Source: Bradyrhizobium viridifuturi
GTDB taxonomy: Bacteria; Pseudomonadota; Alphaproteobacteria; Rhizobiales; Xanthobacteraceae
NCBI RefSeq assembly: GCF_001238275.1
Contig: NZ_LGTB01000007.1
Location: forward strand, 62,001 to 126,000
Direction of reading: 5' to 3'
DNA length: 64,000 nt
The number at the start of each line of letters is the position of its first letter. Position 1 is the first letter of the stretch. This document shows positions 55,586 to 64,000 of this stretch, in pieces. A program made the translations under genes and the position numbers. A model generated the notes under the pieces. That model saw only the letters and a program-made list of their open reading frames with translations, did no database searches and was not told the origin of the DNA.

Positions 55586-56404
55586 CTACGTCCGCTGCGC
55601 CGTCGCGATCAGCGCGGTCGAGGGAATCGCGAAGCTGTCGCCGGTCCGTCTCTGCTCGATCTCGCTCCGGAGCGCGCGCGCGACCGCGGCGCTCTGGCCG
55701 GCATCGAGCCCGCTCCAATGCGGCATGAACTCGAACAATTTGTCGATGTCGGCTGGATTGGCGACCTTGAGCGTGAAGTCGTGGGTGATCTCGGTGACGA
55801 CGGGATCGGCGAAGCCGGCGGCGATCACCGCAGTGGCGAGGCGGGTGGGATCGGCCAGCTCGGCGAGGCCGGTGCAGGGCATCGGCGTGACATGATCGGG
55901 ATAGAGCCGCCGGATGATCTGCGCGAGCAGGAGATGCACGGCGGCGCCGTCGGCGCTCTTCCAGACCGCAATCGCCGCCGATCCGCCTGAGCGCGTCACC
56001 CGCGCCATCTCGCGCAGCCCGGCGCGCCAGTCCGGAAACAGCATCACGCCGAATATCGACACCGCGGCATCGAAGGCTGCATCGGGCAGATCGAGCGCCT
56101 GGCCGTCCATCTGCCGCGCTTCGATGTTGGGCCGGGCATGGGCGCGGACCCGCGCCACCATGCCGGCGGAGAAGTCGATCGCAGTGACCGCAGCGCCGGT
56201 GCGGGCGGCGGCGAGTGCCGCGGCGCCGGTGCCGGTGGCGACGTCGATCACCTTCGATGACGCGCCGATCGGGAGCCGCGCGACCGCTGCGTTGGCGAAC
56301 AGCGTCGTGAACGGCTGGGACTGCGCCTCATAGGCGGCGACCATCTTGTCCCAGTGCGCGGGATCGTTGTACGGCAGCGGTTTCGCCTGTTCATTTGATT
56401 GCAT
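55586..56404 (-). CDS. SAM-dependent methyltransferase
   Basis: Class I methyltransferase, 272 residues. The SAM-binding motif I is VIDVATGTGAAALAAARTG, motif II is VTAIDFSAGMV, and DAAVSIFGVMLFPDWRAGLR marks the central strand. The UbiE/COQ5-like layout suggests a small-molecule substrate. Its start lies inside the Rrf2 gene's end (14-base overlap), so both are translated from one transcript and it is a likely Rrf2 target. Confidence 0.9.
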   Translation of the reverse strand: MQSNEQAKPLPYNDPAHWDKMVAAYEAQSQPFTTLFANAAVARLPIGASSKVIDVATGTGAAALAAARTGAAVTAIDFSAGMVARVRAHARPNIEARQMDGQALDLPDAAFDAAVSIFGVMLFPDWRAGLREMARVTRSGGSAAIAVWKSADGAAVHLLLAQIIRRLYPDHVTPMPCTGLAELADPTRLATAVIAAGFADPVVTEITHDFTLKVANPADIDKLFEFMPHWSGLDAGQSAAVARALRSEIEQRRTGDSFAIPSTALIATAQRT

Positions 56405-56855
56405 GGATCTGGTCCTCGAGGCTCTGTTTGTGCTTGGCGAGCCGGCGCTTGAAATCCTTCGCCAGCGCGTCGAGCGTCACCGCGCCGAGCCGCTTCAGGA
56501 AGAGCGCCTCGACCTCGCGAAACGTGCCTGACAGCGCATCGTTGACGGCCTGTTCGACCAGGCAGCCGGGATTTTCCGAGCGATGGCCCATCGCGACGAT
56601 GGTGGGGGTGCCGACCGCGCGATAGATGTCGGCGAGCGTGATGTCGGCGGGATCGCGCGCCAGCGTCCAGCCGCCGCCATGGCCCTTCTCCGACCGCACC
56701 AGGCCTTGCTCGCGCAGGCCCGCCATCACCCGGCGCACCACCACAGGGTTGGTCGCCATTGCCTGGGCAAGTTGCTCCGACGTGACTGGCTCGCCCGCTC
56801 CGATCATATGGAGCAGGCCATGCAGGACGCTGGACAGGCGGCTATCTCGTATCAT
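56391..56855 (-). CDS. Rrf2 family transcriptional regulator
   Basis: 154 residues. The winged HTH is in SSVLHGLLHMIGAGEPVTSE, QLAQAMATNPVVVRRVMAGL and KGHGGGWTLARDPADITLAD. Only one cysteine (NPGCLVEQ) remains in the loop where IscR/NsrR-type proteins carry three, so it should not hold a stable iron-sulfur cluster and is nearer the YwnA type. Its ATG at 56855 lies within a perfect palindrome (56853-56875), pointing to autorepression. Confidence 0.93.
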   Translation of the reverse strand: MIRDSRLSSVLHGLLHMIGAGEPVTSEQLAQAMATNPVVVRRVMAGLREQGLVRSEKGHGGGWTLARDPADITLADIYRAVGTPTIVAMGHRSENPGCLVEQAVNDALSGTFREVEALFLKRLGAVTLDALAKDFKRRLAKHKQSLEDQIHAIK

Positions 56856-56875
56856 GTAACTTCATATGTTACATG
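56853..56875. promoter_or_regulatory. Rrf2 operator overlapping the start codon
   Basis: CATGTAAC-TTCATAT-GTTACATG, perfect 8-bp arms around seven bases. The left CAT is the complement of the rrf2 start codon. A repressor bound here would cover the transcription start as well as the start codon. Confidence 0.7.
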
Positions 56876-56990
56876 AGCGGCCAAGCGTCAAGGGGGCGGG
56901 ATGTCAGGCCGCGATCCGATATTCGCGTGCCGGATTTGGCGGCAACGCGCGTTTAATCCCCATCGGGGTCTTGAAGGCGGGGGCGGTATC

Positions 56991-59105
56991 GTGGGCAAGG
57001 TGGCGATCGATCGAATGTTGCTGGATGCGGTGGCGCATTACGGTGCGGGACGCGCGATGGAGGCCGGCACGTTGTGCGGCGACATCCTCAGTGCCGATCC
57101 CGACCATGTTCCGGCGCTGCATCTGTCTGCCGTCATCGCCTTCGTGACCGATCGCGCCGCGGAAGGCGCGGTGCTGCTGAACCGGGTGTTCAGCCTCGAT
57201 CCGCAGCATGGACCGGCGTTCGGCACACTCGGCGATGCGCTCGCCGTGAAGGGCGAGCACGAAGGCGCAGTAGCGGCTTTCCAGCGCGGCGTGACGCTGC
57301 GGCCGAAGGATGCCGGCCTGCACATCAAGCTCGGCGTGGCGTTGTGCGACCTGTCGCGCTTCGATGAGGCCGAGGCGGCGTTTCGCCGCGCGATCGCGCT
57401 CGATGGCAGCCTGACGCGGGCGCGGTTCAACCTCGCCGTTGCCCTGGCCGGGCAGCAGCGGCCGGTCGAGGCGGAGCAGGCCTATCGCGAGGTGATCGCG
57501 CGCGATCCGGCCTATCGCGGCGTCTGGCTCAATCTCGGCAACGCACTGTCCGATCAGAAGAAGCACGACGCCGCCGCCACCGCCTATCGCCGCGGGCTCG
57601 GCGCGGATCCCGACAATCCCGGGCTGCACTGCGGCCTTGGCGCGGCGCTCTACCGCCTCGGCCAGCTCGAGGACGCGATCCTGCACTACCGGCGCGCAAC
57701 GGCGCTCGATCCCGGCAACCTCGCGCCGCAGCGCCTGCTTGCCATGGTGCTGCACGAACTCGGCGAGCGCGAGGAGGCGGTCCGTCTCTACCGGCAGGTC
57801 TCGGCCCGTGATCCCTCCGATCACGTCATCCTCAACAATCTCGGGGCCTGCCTGTTCGAGCTTGGGCAAGTCGATGAGGCGATCGCCTGCGCCGAACTCG
57901 CGCTGGCGCTCAAGCCGGACTATGCCGCTGCGCACACCAATCTCGGGATCATCTTCGAGGCGCAAAACCTGGTCGAGGCCGCGGTCGCGGCGCATCGGCG
58001 CGCCATCGAGATCGATCCGCTCTATGCCAAGGGGCATGCCAATCTGGCGGTCGCGCTGCGCAACGCCGGCGAGATCGATGCCGCGCTGGTGTCGTCGCGC
58101 CGGGCCATCGCGCTCGATCCCGAGCAGCCGCTGGCGCATTACAACCACGCGCATTTCCTGCTGATGAACGGCGAGTTCGAGGAGGGCTTCGAGGAGTATC
58201 AGTGGCGCCGCAAGACCAAGATGCTCAGTGAAGGCGATCCGGTGTTCGACGAACCGGAATGGCAGGGCGAGCCGCTGGCGGGGCGCACGCTGTTGCTGTT
58301 CGCCGAGTACGGGCTCGGCGATGTCATCAATTTCGTCCGCTACGTGCCGATGCTGGTGGGCACCGGCGGCCGAATCCTGCTGCAGGTTCAGCCGGCGCTG
58401 GTCGCGCTGCTGCGGCCGATGCTGCCCGGCGTCGTGGTGCTTGCCCGCGGCGAGACATTGCCGCCGTTCGACCTGCAATTGCCGCTGCTCAGCCTGCCGC
58501 GGATCTTCCGCACCACCGTCGAGACGATTCCTGCGGCGACGTCCTATCTGCAGGCGGATGCCGGCAAGCTGGCACGCTGGCGCGACGCACTCAGTGGCGT
58601 GTCCGTCTTGAAGGTCGGCGTGGTCTGGGCCGGCAATGTCAGGCACAAGGGCGACCGTCAGCGCTCGCTGCCGGCGGAGGCCGTGCTGCCTCGGCTGGTC
58701 ACGCCTGGCGTTCAGCTCTACAGCCTGCAGAAGGAGCCGCGGCCCGACGACGCGCCGGTGCTGCGGAATCTCGGCTCCGATATCGTCGATCTTGCGCCGA
58801 CGCTCGGCGACTTCGCCGACACCGCGGCCGCCGTCTGCGCGCTTGATCTCGTCATTGCCGTCGACACCTCGGTGGCGCATCTGGCCGGCGCGCTGGGGCG
58901 CCCGGTCTGGATGCTGTGTCCCTATGCGCTCGACTGGCGCTGGCTGCGCGACCGCGCCGACACGCCCTGGTATCCGACCATGCGGCTGTTCCGCCAGGAC
59001 AGACCGCAGGCCTGGGACCGCGTGCTGGCGCGGATGTCGGACGAACTTGCGCGCGTCGCAGCTGGCGAACGCGAGTTGCTGCTGCCGCCTCGCTTGGCGC
59101 ACTGA
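56991..59105 (+). CDS. TPR protein with glycosyltransferase-like domain
   Basis: About 704 residues from GTG at 56991 (MGKVAIDRMLLDAVAHYGAG). Residues ~15-400 are around 11 tetratricopeptide repeats (for example KPDYAAAHTNLGIIFEAQNL). The C-terminal part (~425-690) is a GT9-like domain: LLLFAEYGLGDVINFVRYVP, KVGVVWAGNVRHKGDRQRSL and DLVIAVDTSVAHLAGALGRP, the acceptor/donor-site motifs. Similar TPR-GT proteins modify proteins or surface glycans. An ATG at 56901 is possible but its added residues look non-coding. Confidence 0.88.
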   Translation: MGKVAIDRMLLDAVAHYGAGRAMEAGTLCGDILSADPDHVPALHLSAVIAFVTDRAAEGAVLLNRVFSLDPQHGPAFGTLGDALAVKGEHEGAVAAFQRGVTLRPKDAGLHIKLGVALCDLSRFDEAEAAFRRAIALDGSLTRARFNLAVALAGQQRPVEAEQAYREVIARDPAYRGVWLNLGNALSDQKKHDAAATAYRRGLGADPDNPGLHCGLGAALYRLGQLEDAILHYRRATALDPGNLAPQRLLAMVLHELGEREEAVRLYRQVSARDPSDHVILNNLGACLFELGQVDEAIACAELALALKPDYAAAHTNLGIIFEAQNLVEAAVAAHRRAIEIDPLYAKGHANLAVALRNAGEIDAALVSSRRAIALDPEQPLAHYNHAHFLLMNGEFEEGFEEYQWRRKTKMLSEGDPVFDEPEWQGEPLAGRTLLLFAEYGLGDVINFVRYVPMLVGTGGRILLQVQPALVALLRPMLPGVVVLARGETLPPFDLQLPLLSLPRIFRTTVETIPAATSYLQADAGKLARWRDALSGVSVLKVGVVWAGNVRHKGDRQRSLPAEAVLPRLVTPGVQLYSLQKEPRPDDAPVLRNLGSDIVDLAPTLGDFADTAAAVCALDLVIAVDTSVAHLAGALGRPVWMLCPYALDWRWLRDRADTPWYPTMRLFRQDRPQAWDRVLARMSDELARVAAGERELLLPPRLAH

Positions 59106-59112
59106 CCCGGTC

Positions 59113-60842
59113 TCACCCGGCGCTCATTCCCTGCGCGCCGCCGAGCAGCTTCACGTTGAGCCGGCCGCCGTCGAACAGCATCTCGTTCAGCGCTCCGTCG
59201 ATGTCTTCGGCTGTGACATCTTGACCTTCGTTGCGGGCGATGCTGGCCTGCGCGATGCGGCGCATCAGCTCCTTGATGAAGGCGGCGCTGACGCCTTCGG
59301 TGCGCTGCACCGCTGCATCGATGACGGACGGCGCGAGCGGCAGGCCGCGGCCGTAGAGCCGGATCAGCTTGCCGCGTCCCGCTTCGTCGGGCAGCGGCAC
59401 CTCGATCGCCTGGTCGATACGGCCGGGCCGGCCGGCCAGTGCGCCCTCCAGCTCTTCTGGCCGGTTGGTGGTCAGCACGAACAGGATATCGCAATCCTCC
59501 TTCAGGCCGTCCATCTCGTTCAGCAGCTTATTCAGCAGGGATTCCTCGCACGGTCCGCCCATGTCCTCGCGGTCGCGCGCGATCAGGTCGACGTCCTCGA
59601 TCACGACCATGGTCGCTGCAGCAGCCGCGCGAGGCTCATATAGGCGCCGAGCAGCCCGACCTGTTCGGCGGTGATGATCAGCGTGGTGTGGTTTGGCAGA
59701 TTGGTGGCGAGATAGCGAATGGTGTGGGTCTTGCCGGTGCCGGGCGGGCCGTAGAGCAGGATGCCCTTGCGGGTCGACTGCTCGAGCTTGCGCAGCAGAT
59801 CGCGGCTTTCGACGAAGCCGAGCACGTTGCGGTCGAGCAGCCGCAGCGTCCGTTCCGGCAGGATCACGTCGTCGCGCGCGACGGTCGGCAGGCGATGCAC
59901 GGTCACGCCGCGCGCGCGGCCGCGATAGTCGGCGGCATCCTCAAGCGACAGGATCTTGCCGCGATAGGATCGTGCCGCGTGTACGGCCGCTTCCAGCTCC
60001 GCGAAGGTCCGCTGCACCAAGGCGTTTCCAGCGGTACCCGCAGGCACCGCGAGTTCGATCCGCAAGCCCGGTTCGGTCTGATAATCACGATGGTAGCTGA
60101 GCAGCACCGCGTAGCGCAGCTCTTCGGTTTGGCACAGCCACAAGCCATTGCTCAGGCATTTGACTGACTCGGGCTCGCCAACGTCGACGTCGTGATACTG
60201 CGGCGGCGCGATCGGCGGCGCGTTGCGGCTGTTCTCCATCAGCGAGGCAATCCCGAGGGTCTCATAGCGGTGTTGCTCGTGAATGCCGAAGAAATGGATC
60301 GGCGCAGCGAACAACCTGTCGATCGCGGTCTGAACGTCAGCTCGCATGTGACCGGGAAATTGCCGCGACCGGGTCATGATCTGATTGCGCGGCGTCCCGG
60401 CAAAATGCCAATCGAGCGCCATGAAGGCATATCGGAACTCCTCGCTCGGCAGATTTTCCGAGCTTGCCCGCGCGGCGATCAGGCAGTTGCCGCACAGGCA
60501 GACTGTCCGGCGGATGAGAAACACGTCGGTCACGGGCTCCAACGCGCCACAGAGATCGCACGGCCGGGCCGCGTCCGCGGCTGACGCGGTGATCAGCAAT
60601 GGATGCCCGTTGTTGCGGATCAGCTGTTGGGCGGACTCCAGCAATGCCTTGGCCACCGTCGCGGGATAGGGGCCGCATGCGAAGCCGTTCTGGGCCTCGA
60701 TTCGCGCGGTGACGGCAATCGCCTCTTTCCGGGATTTGCCGAATACCGTGCGCAACAAGTTGCGCATGAATTCCAGCGGCGTTTCGTCGTCATCATGAAA
60801 GAAGAGCCTGACCGGACCGTCGTCGCTGAACACGTCGTGCAT
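59113..60842 (-). pseudogene. ClpS-like/zinc-finger/AAA ATPase fusion, one-base frameshift
   Basis: About 576 residues from the ATG at 60842 (MHDVFSDDGPV). Residues ~10-88 match ClpS: RLFFHDDDETPLEFMRNLL, FACGPYPATVAKALLESAQQ, NGHPLLITAS. Residues 95-120 are a ClpX-type zinc domain, C95-x2-C98-x18-C117-x2-C120. Residues ~121-340 are unassigned. The AAA domain follows: Walker A GPPGTGKTH (365-373), Walker B MVVIEDVDLIA, and the second region of homology TTNRPEELEGALAGRPGRID. The frame breaks near 59612: LLQ should continue PTMVVIED, one C missing. No ClpP-docking IGF loop is visible. Convergent with the TPR gene, seven bases apart. Confidence 0.85.
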
Positions 60843-61169
60843 GACACCCCCGAAACGCAATCGCAAACCAAAAGAACAAAATAAGAACACCATGGCCGCC
60901 AGCCTGCGTCAAGCGAAAGATTCTGCCGCCTCATCCCTGACGTGTGGTGAACGGCTCGGCCGGCCCAGCCGGGACCGCCTTGCATGCGTAAACGCCGCTC
61001 AACACTTGTGACGATTGTGTTGCGGCAAATGCCAAGACATGGCCGCTGCAACGGCAAACTTCCGACACATCATCGGGGCGAAAAGGAGCGATCCGACATG
61101 GCGCGAGCGCGAGAGCTGATTCCTTCCAGGGATGAGCCGTCGCGCAATGACTTTTAATAAGAGGCCCTC
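60843..61169. other. Intergenic stretch
   Basis: 327 bases between two divergent genes (AAA fusion and MscS channel). It holds both promoters; no repeat, strong hairpin or supported gene is seen. Confidence 0.4.
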
Positions 61170-63525
61170 GTGTCGCACACATTTCGTTTTGCGATCCTTC
61201 TCGTCCTCACCCTGTTCGTCTCTCCCGCGCTTGCGCAGCCGGCCGCCAAGCCGGCGCCGCCGCAACCCGGTACCAGCGACACGCTGACACCGGAGCAGGC
61301 GAAGCGCGCGCTCGAGACGCTGCAGGACGACAAGAAGCGCGGCGAGATCATCAACACGCTGCGCGCCATCGCCAAGGCCTCGCCCCAGGCTGCTGCTCAG
61401 CCGGCCGCCGCGGAGCCGGCACCCGAGCAGCATTCGCCGATCCCGCTCACCGCCGACAGCCTCGGTGCGCAGCTCCTGCTGATGGTGTCGGAGCAGGTCG
61501 GCGAGATGTCGCGCGAGGTCGCCGACGTCGCGCGCACGCTGACGCATTTTCCGGCGTTCTATTACTGGTTTGTGCGCACCGCCAATGATCCGGACGCGTA
61601 TGGCCTCCTGATCGACATCGCCTGGAGCTGGCGCTGGTGTTCGGCTGCGCCCTGGCTGCCGAATGGGTGGTGTTCCGCTTGATCAAGCGGCCGGTTGCGT
61701 TCCTCGAAACGCGGCTGCCGCAGACCGCGCGCATGCCGGTGCAGGCGCTCGCGAGCGCCGATCCGCCGTCGTCGGTTACCGATGTCACGCCGGAACCGGA
61801 GTTGCATCGCGCCGGCTCAGCCTGGCGCGGGCCTGGCAGTCGCTGGTCCGGCTGCCCTTCGTGCTCGGCCGCCTGCTGCTCGAACTGCTGCCGGTGGTCG
61901 TGTTCGGCGGCATCGCCACGGCGCTGCTCGGCACCGAGATCGGCGATCAGTCGACGACGCGGCTGGTGATCCTCGCCGTCGTCAATGCTTACGTATTTTC
62001 GCGCGTCTTGATCTGCGCGGTGCGGGCGCTGGCGGGGCCTTTCGGCCTGTTCCGCGTCCGTGCCGAGACCGCGGCCTATATCGAGATCTGGGCGCGGCGC
62101 ATCGTTGCGGTCGGGGTCTCCGGCATCGCTTTCGCCAACGTCGCGCTGCTGCTCGGGCTGCATCGCGCCGGCTATGCCGCGCTGATCCGCCTGGTGATGC
62201 TGGTCGTGCATCTGTTCGTCGTCGTCATCATCCTGCAGTGCCGCCGCCAGGTCGCCGATGTCATCCGTGCGCCGGCCGATCGCACCGGGCTTGCGGCGCG
62301 GACGCGCAACCGTCTCGCTTCACTCTGGCATGTGCTGGCGATCGCGCTCGACCTCGCGCTGTGGGCGGTGTGGGCGCTCAACATCCGCAACGGCTATTCG
62401 CTGCTGCTGCAATATTTTGTCGGCACGGTCGCGGTGCTACTGGTCACCCGGCTCGTCACCATGGTGGTGCTGAGCCTGATCGATCGCGGCTTCCGCATCA
62501 GCCCGGACCTGATGCAACGTTTCCCGGGGCTCGAGACGCGCGCCAACCGCTACCTGCCGCTGCTGCGCAAGGTGGTGACAACGGTGATCGCCTTGATCGG
62601 CTTCGTCGCGCTGCTCGAGGTCTGGGGCGTCGACGCCATCGTCTGGTTCTACGGCGGCCAGATCGGCTCTCGCCTGATCTCGGCGCTGGTGACGATCGGC
62701 ATCGCCGCGCTCGCCGCGGCCGTGATCTGGGAAGTCGCCAATGCGCTGATGGACCGCCAGATCGACACGCTGTCGCGCGAGGGGCATTACGCTCGCGCGG
62801 CGCGCTTGCGTACCTTCCAGCCGATGCTGCGCACCGCGCTGTTCTGCATGATCGTTGCGGTGGTCGGGCTCACCGCGCTCAGCGAGATCGGCGTCAATGT
62901 CGCGCCGCTGCTCGCCGGCGCCGGCATCGTCGGCATCGCGATCGGTTTCGGTTCGCAGAAGCTGGTGCAGGACCTGATCACCGGGCTGTTCCTCCTGATC
63001 GAGAACACCGTGCAGGTCGGCGACACCGTCACGGTGTCGGGCCTCTCGGGCGTGGTCGAGAACGTCTCGATCCGCACCATGCGGCTGCGCGCCGGCGATG
63101 GCTCGGTGCATGTGGTGCCGTTCAGCGCGGTGACGACGATCACCAATTCCAGCCGCGGCGCGGGCAATGCCGCTGTCAGCGTCAACGTGTCCTACAAGGA
63201 GGACACCGACCGCGCCGGCGAGGTGCTGAAGGATATCGTCGCGCAGATGCGTCAGGAGACGGCGTATCGTGCATTCATCCGCGGTGACCTCGAATTGTGG
63301 GGCGTTGACAAGGTCGACGGCTCCGTGGTGACAATCGTCGGCCAGATCCGCTGCACCGATAGCGGCCGCTGGTCTGTGCAGCGCGAGTTCAACCGCCGCA
63401 TGAAGCGGCGCTTCCAGGAAGAAGGCATCGAGATCGCCTCGATGGGCCAGACCATCCTGATGCAGCTCCCGCCGCCCTCCGAGCCTGATACCAACAACGC
63501 GATGCCGCGCCGCGCGGCGGGCTGA
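61170..63525 (+). pseudogene. Mechanosensitive channel of MscS family, two one-base frameshifts
   Basis: About 786 residues from GTG at 61170 (AAGAGG six bases upstream). Signal peptide FAILLVLTLFVSPALAQ, a periplasmic helical part, about eleven membrane segments, and the MscS pore and beta domain (VNVAPLLAGAGIVGIAIGFG, SQKLVQDLITGLFLLIEN). The size and N-terminal region recall YbiO-type channels. The frame breaks twice: near 61622 (LLIDIA should continue LELALVFGCALAAEW) and near 61815 (PELHRA should continue RLSLARAWQSL), each explained by one missing C or G. Otherwise intact. Confidence 0.87.
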
Positions 63526-63543
63526 TCGGGCACGCTATCTGCG

Positions 63544-63581
63544 CGTCTCACGGTTGCGACGCGTCTCGCGACCGTGAGACG
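63544..63581. terminator. Hairpin after MscS gene
   Basis: CGTCTCACGGT and ACCGTGAGACG are perfect 11-bp arms around 16 bases, 18 bases after the stop. A second small hairpin, AGCCGG/CCGGCT, lies at 63615-63633. There is no T-run. Confidence 0.55.
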
Positions 63582-63745
63582 ATCGCGGCGCTCTTGAACA
63601 CGGCAATCGGCTAGAGCCGGCCGAAAACCGGCTGTTCCCAACGATTCTCTGCGATTTCTCCCGCTGGCACAGCGCTTGCTGATTGTCGCGCAATGCGCGG
63701 CAAGACGCATTGCATGACTGAACCCAACGAAGGAAGGAAACGCAC

Positions 63746-64000
63746 ATGGAGCTTGGCTACTTCACCATGCCCTCGCACCCGCCGGAGTGCGGATTGAAGG
63801 AGGGCCACGACTGGGACCTGCAGACGCTGCGCTGGCTCGACGAGCTCGGCTATCAGGAAGCCTGGATCGGCGAGCATCACACCGCGCCCTGGGAGCCGCA
63901 TCCGTCGCCAGATCTCCTGGTGGCGCAGGCGCTGCTGCAGACCAAGAATCTGCGCATCGGGCCCGGTGGCTTCCTGCTGCCGTACCATCACCCGGCCGAG
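63746..64000 (+). CDS. Luciferase-like flavin monooxygenase, 5' part
   Basis: The first 85 residues of a bacterial-luciferase-like (LLM) oxidoreductase: MELGYFTMPSHPPECG, LRWLDELGYQEAWIGEHHTA and LRIGPGGFLLPYHHPAE, the standard N-terminal strands and flavin-pocket residues. AGGAAGG lies just upstream of the ATG. The rest is outside the window; the substrate is unknown. Confidence 0.9.
   Translation, partial: MELGYFTMPSHPPECGLKEGHDWDLQTLRWLDELGYQEAWIGEHHTAPWEPHPSPDLLVAQALLQTKNLRIGPGGFLLPYHHPAE

Noticed and set aside
56901..56990. Earlier ATG start for the TPR-glycosyltransferase
   Set aside because: The added 30 residues look non-coding and the TPR helices begin after the GTG at 56991.
59600..59625. 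Programmed frameshift in the AAA fusion gene
   Set aside because: No slippery sequence is visible. One missing C restores a normal AAA core, and the same kind of loss recurs in unrelated genes.

Overview
The window is a high-GC chromosomal segment of a Bradyrhizobium-like alphaproteobacterium (Hyphomicrobiales/Rhizobiales). The evidence is protein-level resemblance, the gene order rpmH-rnpA-yidC-engB-argB-dapD-dapE, the order ffs-dnaX-ybaB-recR, and several families of short palindromic intergenic repeats typical of that group. This assignment rests on pattern recognition, not on a search. I see no insertion sequence, prophage, CRISPR array, rRNA or integrative element.

Layout. 1-6.5 kb: a broken hypothetical gene, a frameshifted phosphomannomutase, a chemotaxis receptor with a small coupled ORF, an Lrp regulator and a frameshifted PfkB sugar kinase. 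6.5-16.9 kb: housekeeping genes (nudC, a HIT protein, SRP RNA, dnaX, ybaB, recR, ampG, rmuC, def, fmt, truA). 17-26.6 kb: a minus-strand block of lysine and arginine biosynthesis (dapE, dapD, argB) and membrane insertion/ribosome genes (engB, yidC, rnpA, rpmH), with DUF805, DUF1036 and DUF423 proteins and a HAD nucleotidase. 27-35 kb: a sensor kinase, tRNA-Arg(ACG), a small exported protein, a YgiQ radical-SAM protein, a divergent SDR/LysR pair, and a sterol-desaturase-like gene with small neighbours. 35.3-42.9 kb: a CUT2-type sugar ABC transporter operon headed by a TetR regulator; one permease is fused to an SMP-30-like domain and a second SMP-30-like gene follows. 43-46.4 kb: a zinc-ribbon protein, an MFS exporter, a membrane protein, an isochorismatase-fold protein and a MarR regulator. 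47-53 kb: a NarL-type two-component pair, then an operon of a helical protein, an envelope-spanning OmpA-domain protein and a Ras-like GTPase, followed by a DUF3597 protein and small proteins. 53-64 kb: a TIG-domain autotransporter, an Rrf2 regulator/methyltransferase pair, a TPR-glycosyltransferase, a ClpS/zinc-finger/AAA ATPase fusion, an MscS channel and the start of a luciferase-like monooxygenase.

Two loci deserve most attention. The first (59113-60842) has an N-terminal ClpS-like adaptor domain, a ClpX-type zinc-binding domain with exactly the CX2C-X18-CX2C spacing, a middle region I cannot assign, and a classical AAA domain. It reads as a self-contained substrate-recognition and unfolding machine. 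The second (49224-51852) pairs a Ras-like GTPase with a one-pass membrane protein. That protein has a cytoplasmic domain resembling longin/roadblock GTPase partners and a periplasmic OmpA peptidoglycan-binding domain.

A caution applies throughout. At least eight conserved reading frames carry a clean one-base loss, nearly always in a short G or C run, including dnaX, which is normally essential. This looks more like residual sequencing error than gene decay, so the genes typed pseudogene below may be intact in the living strain.
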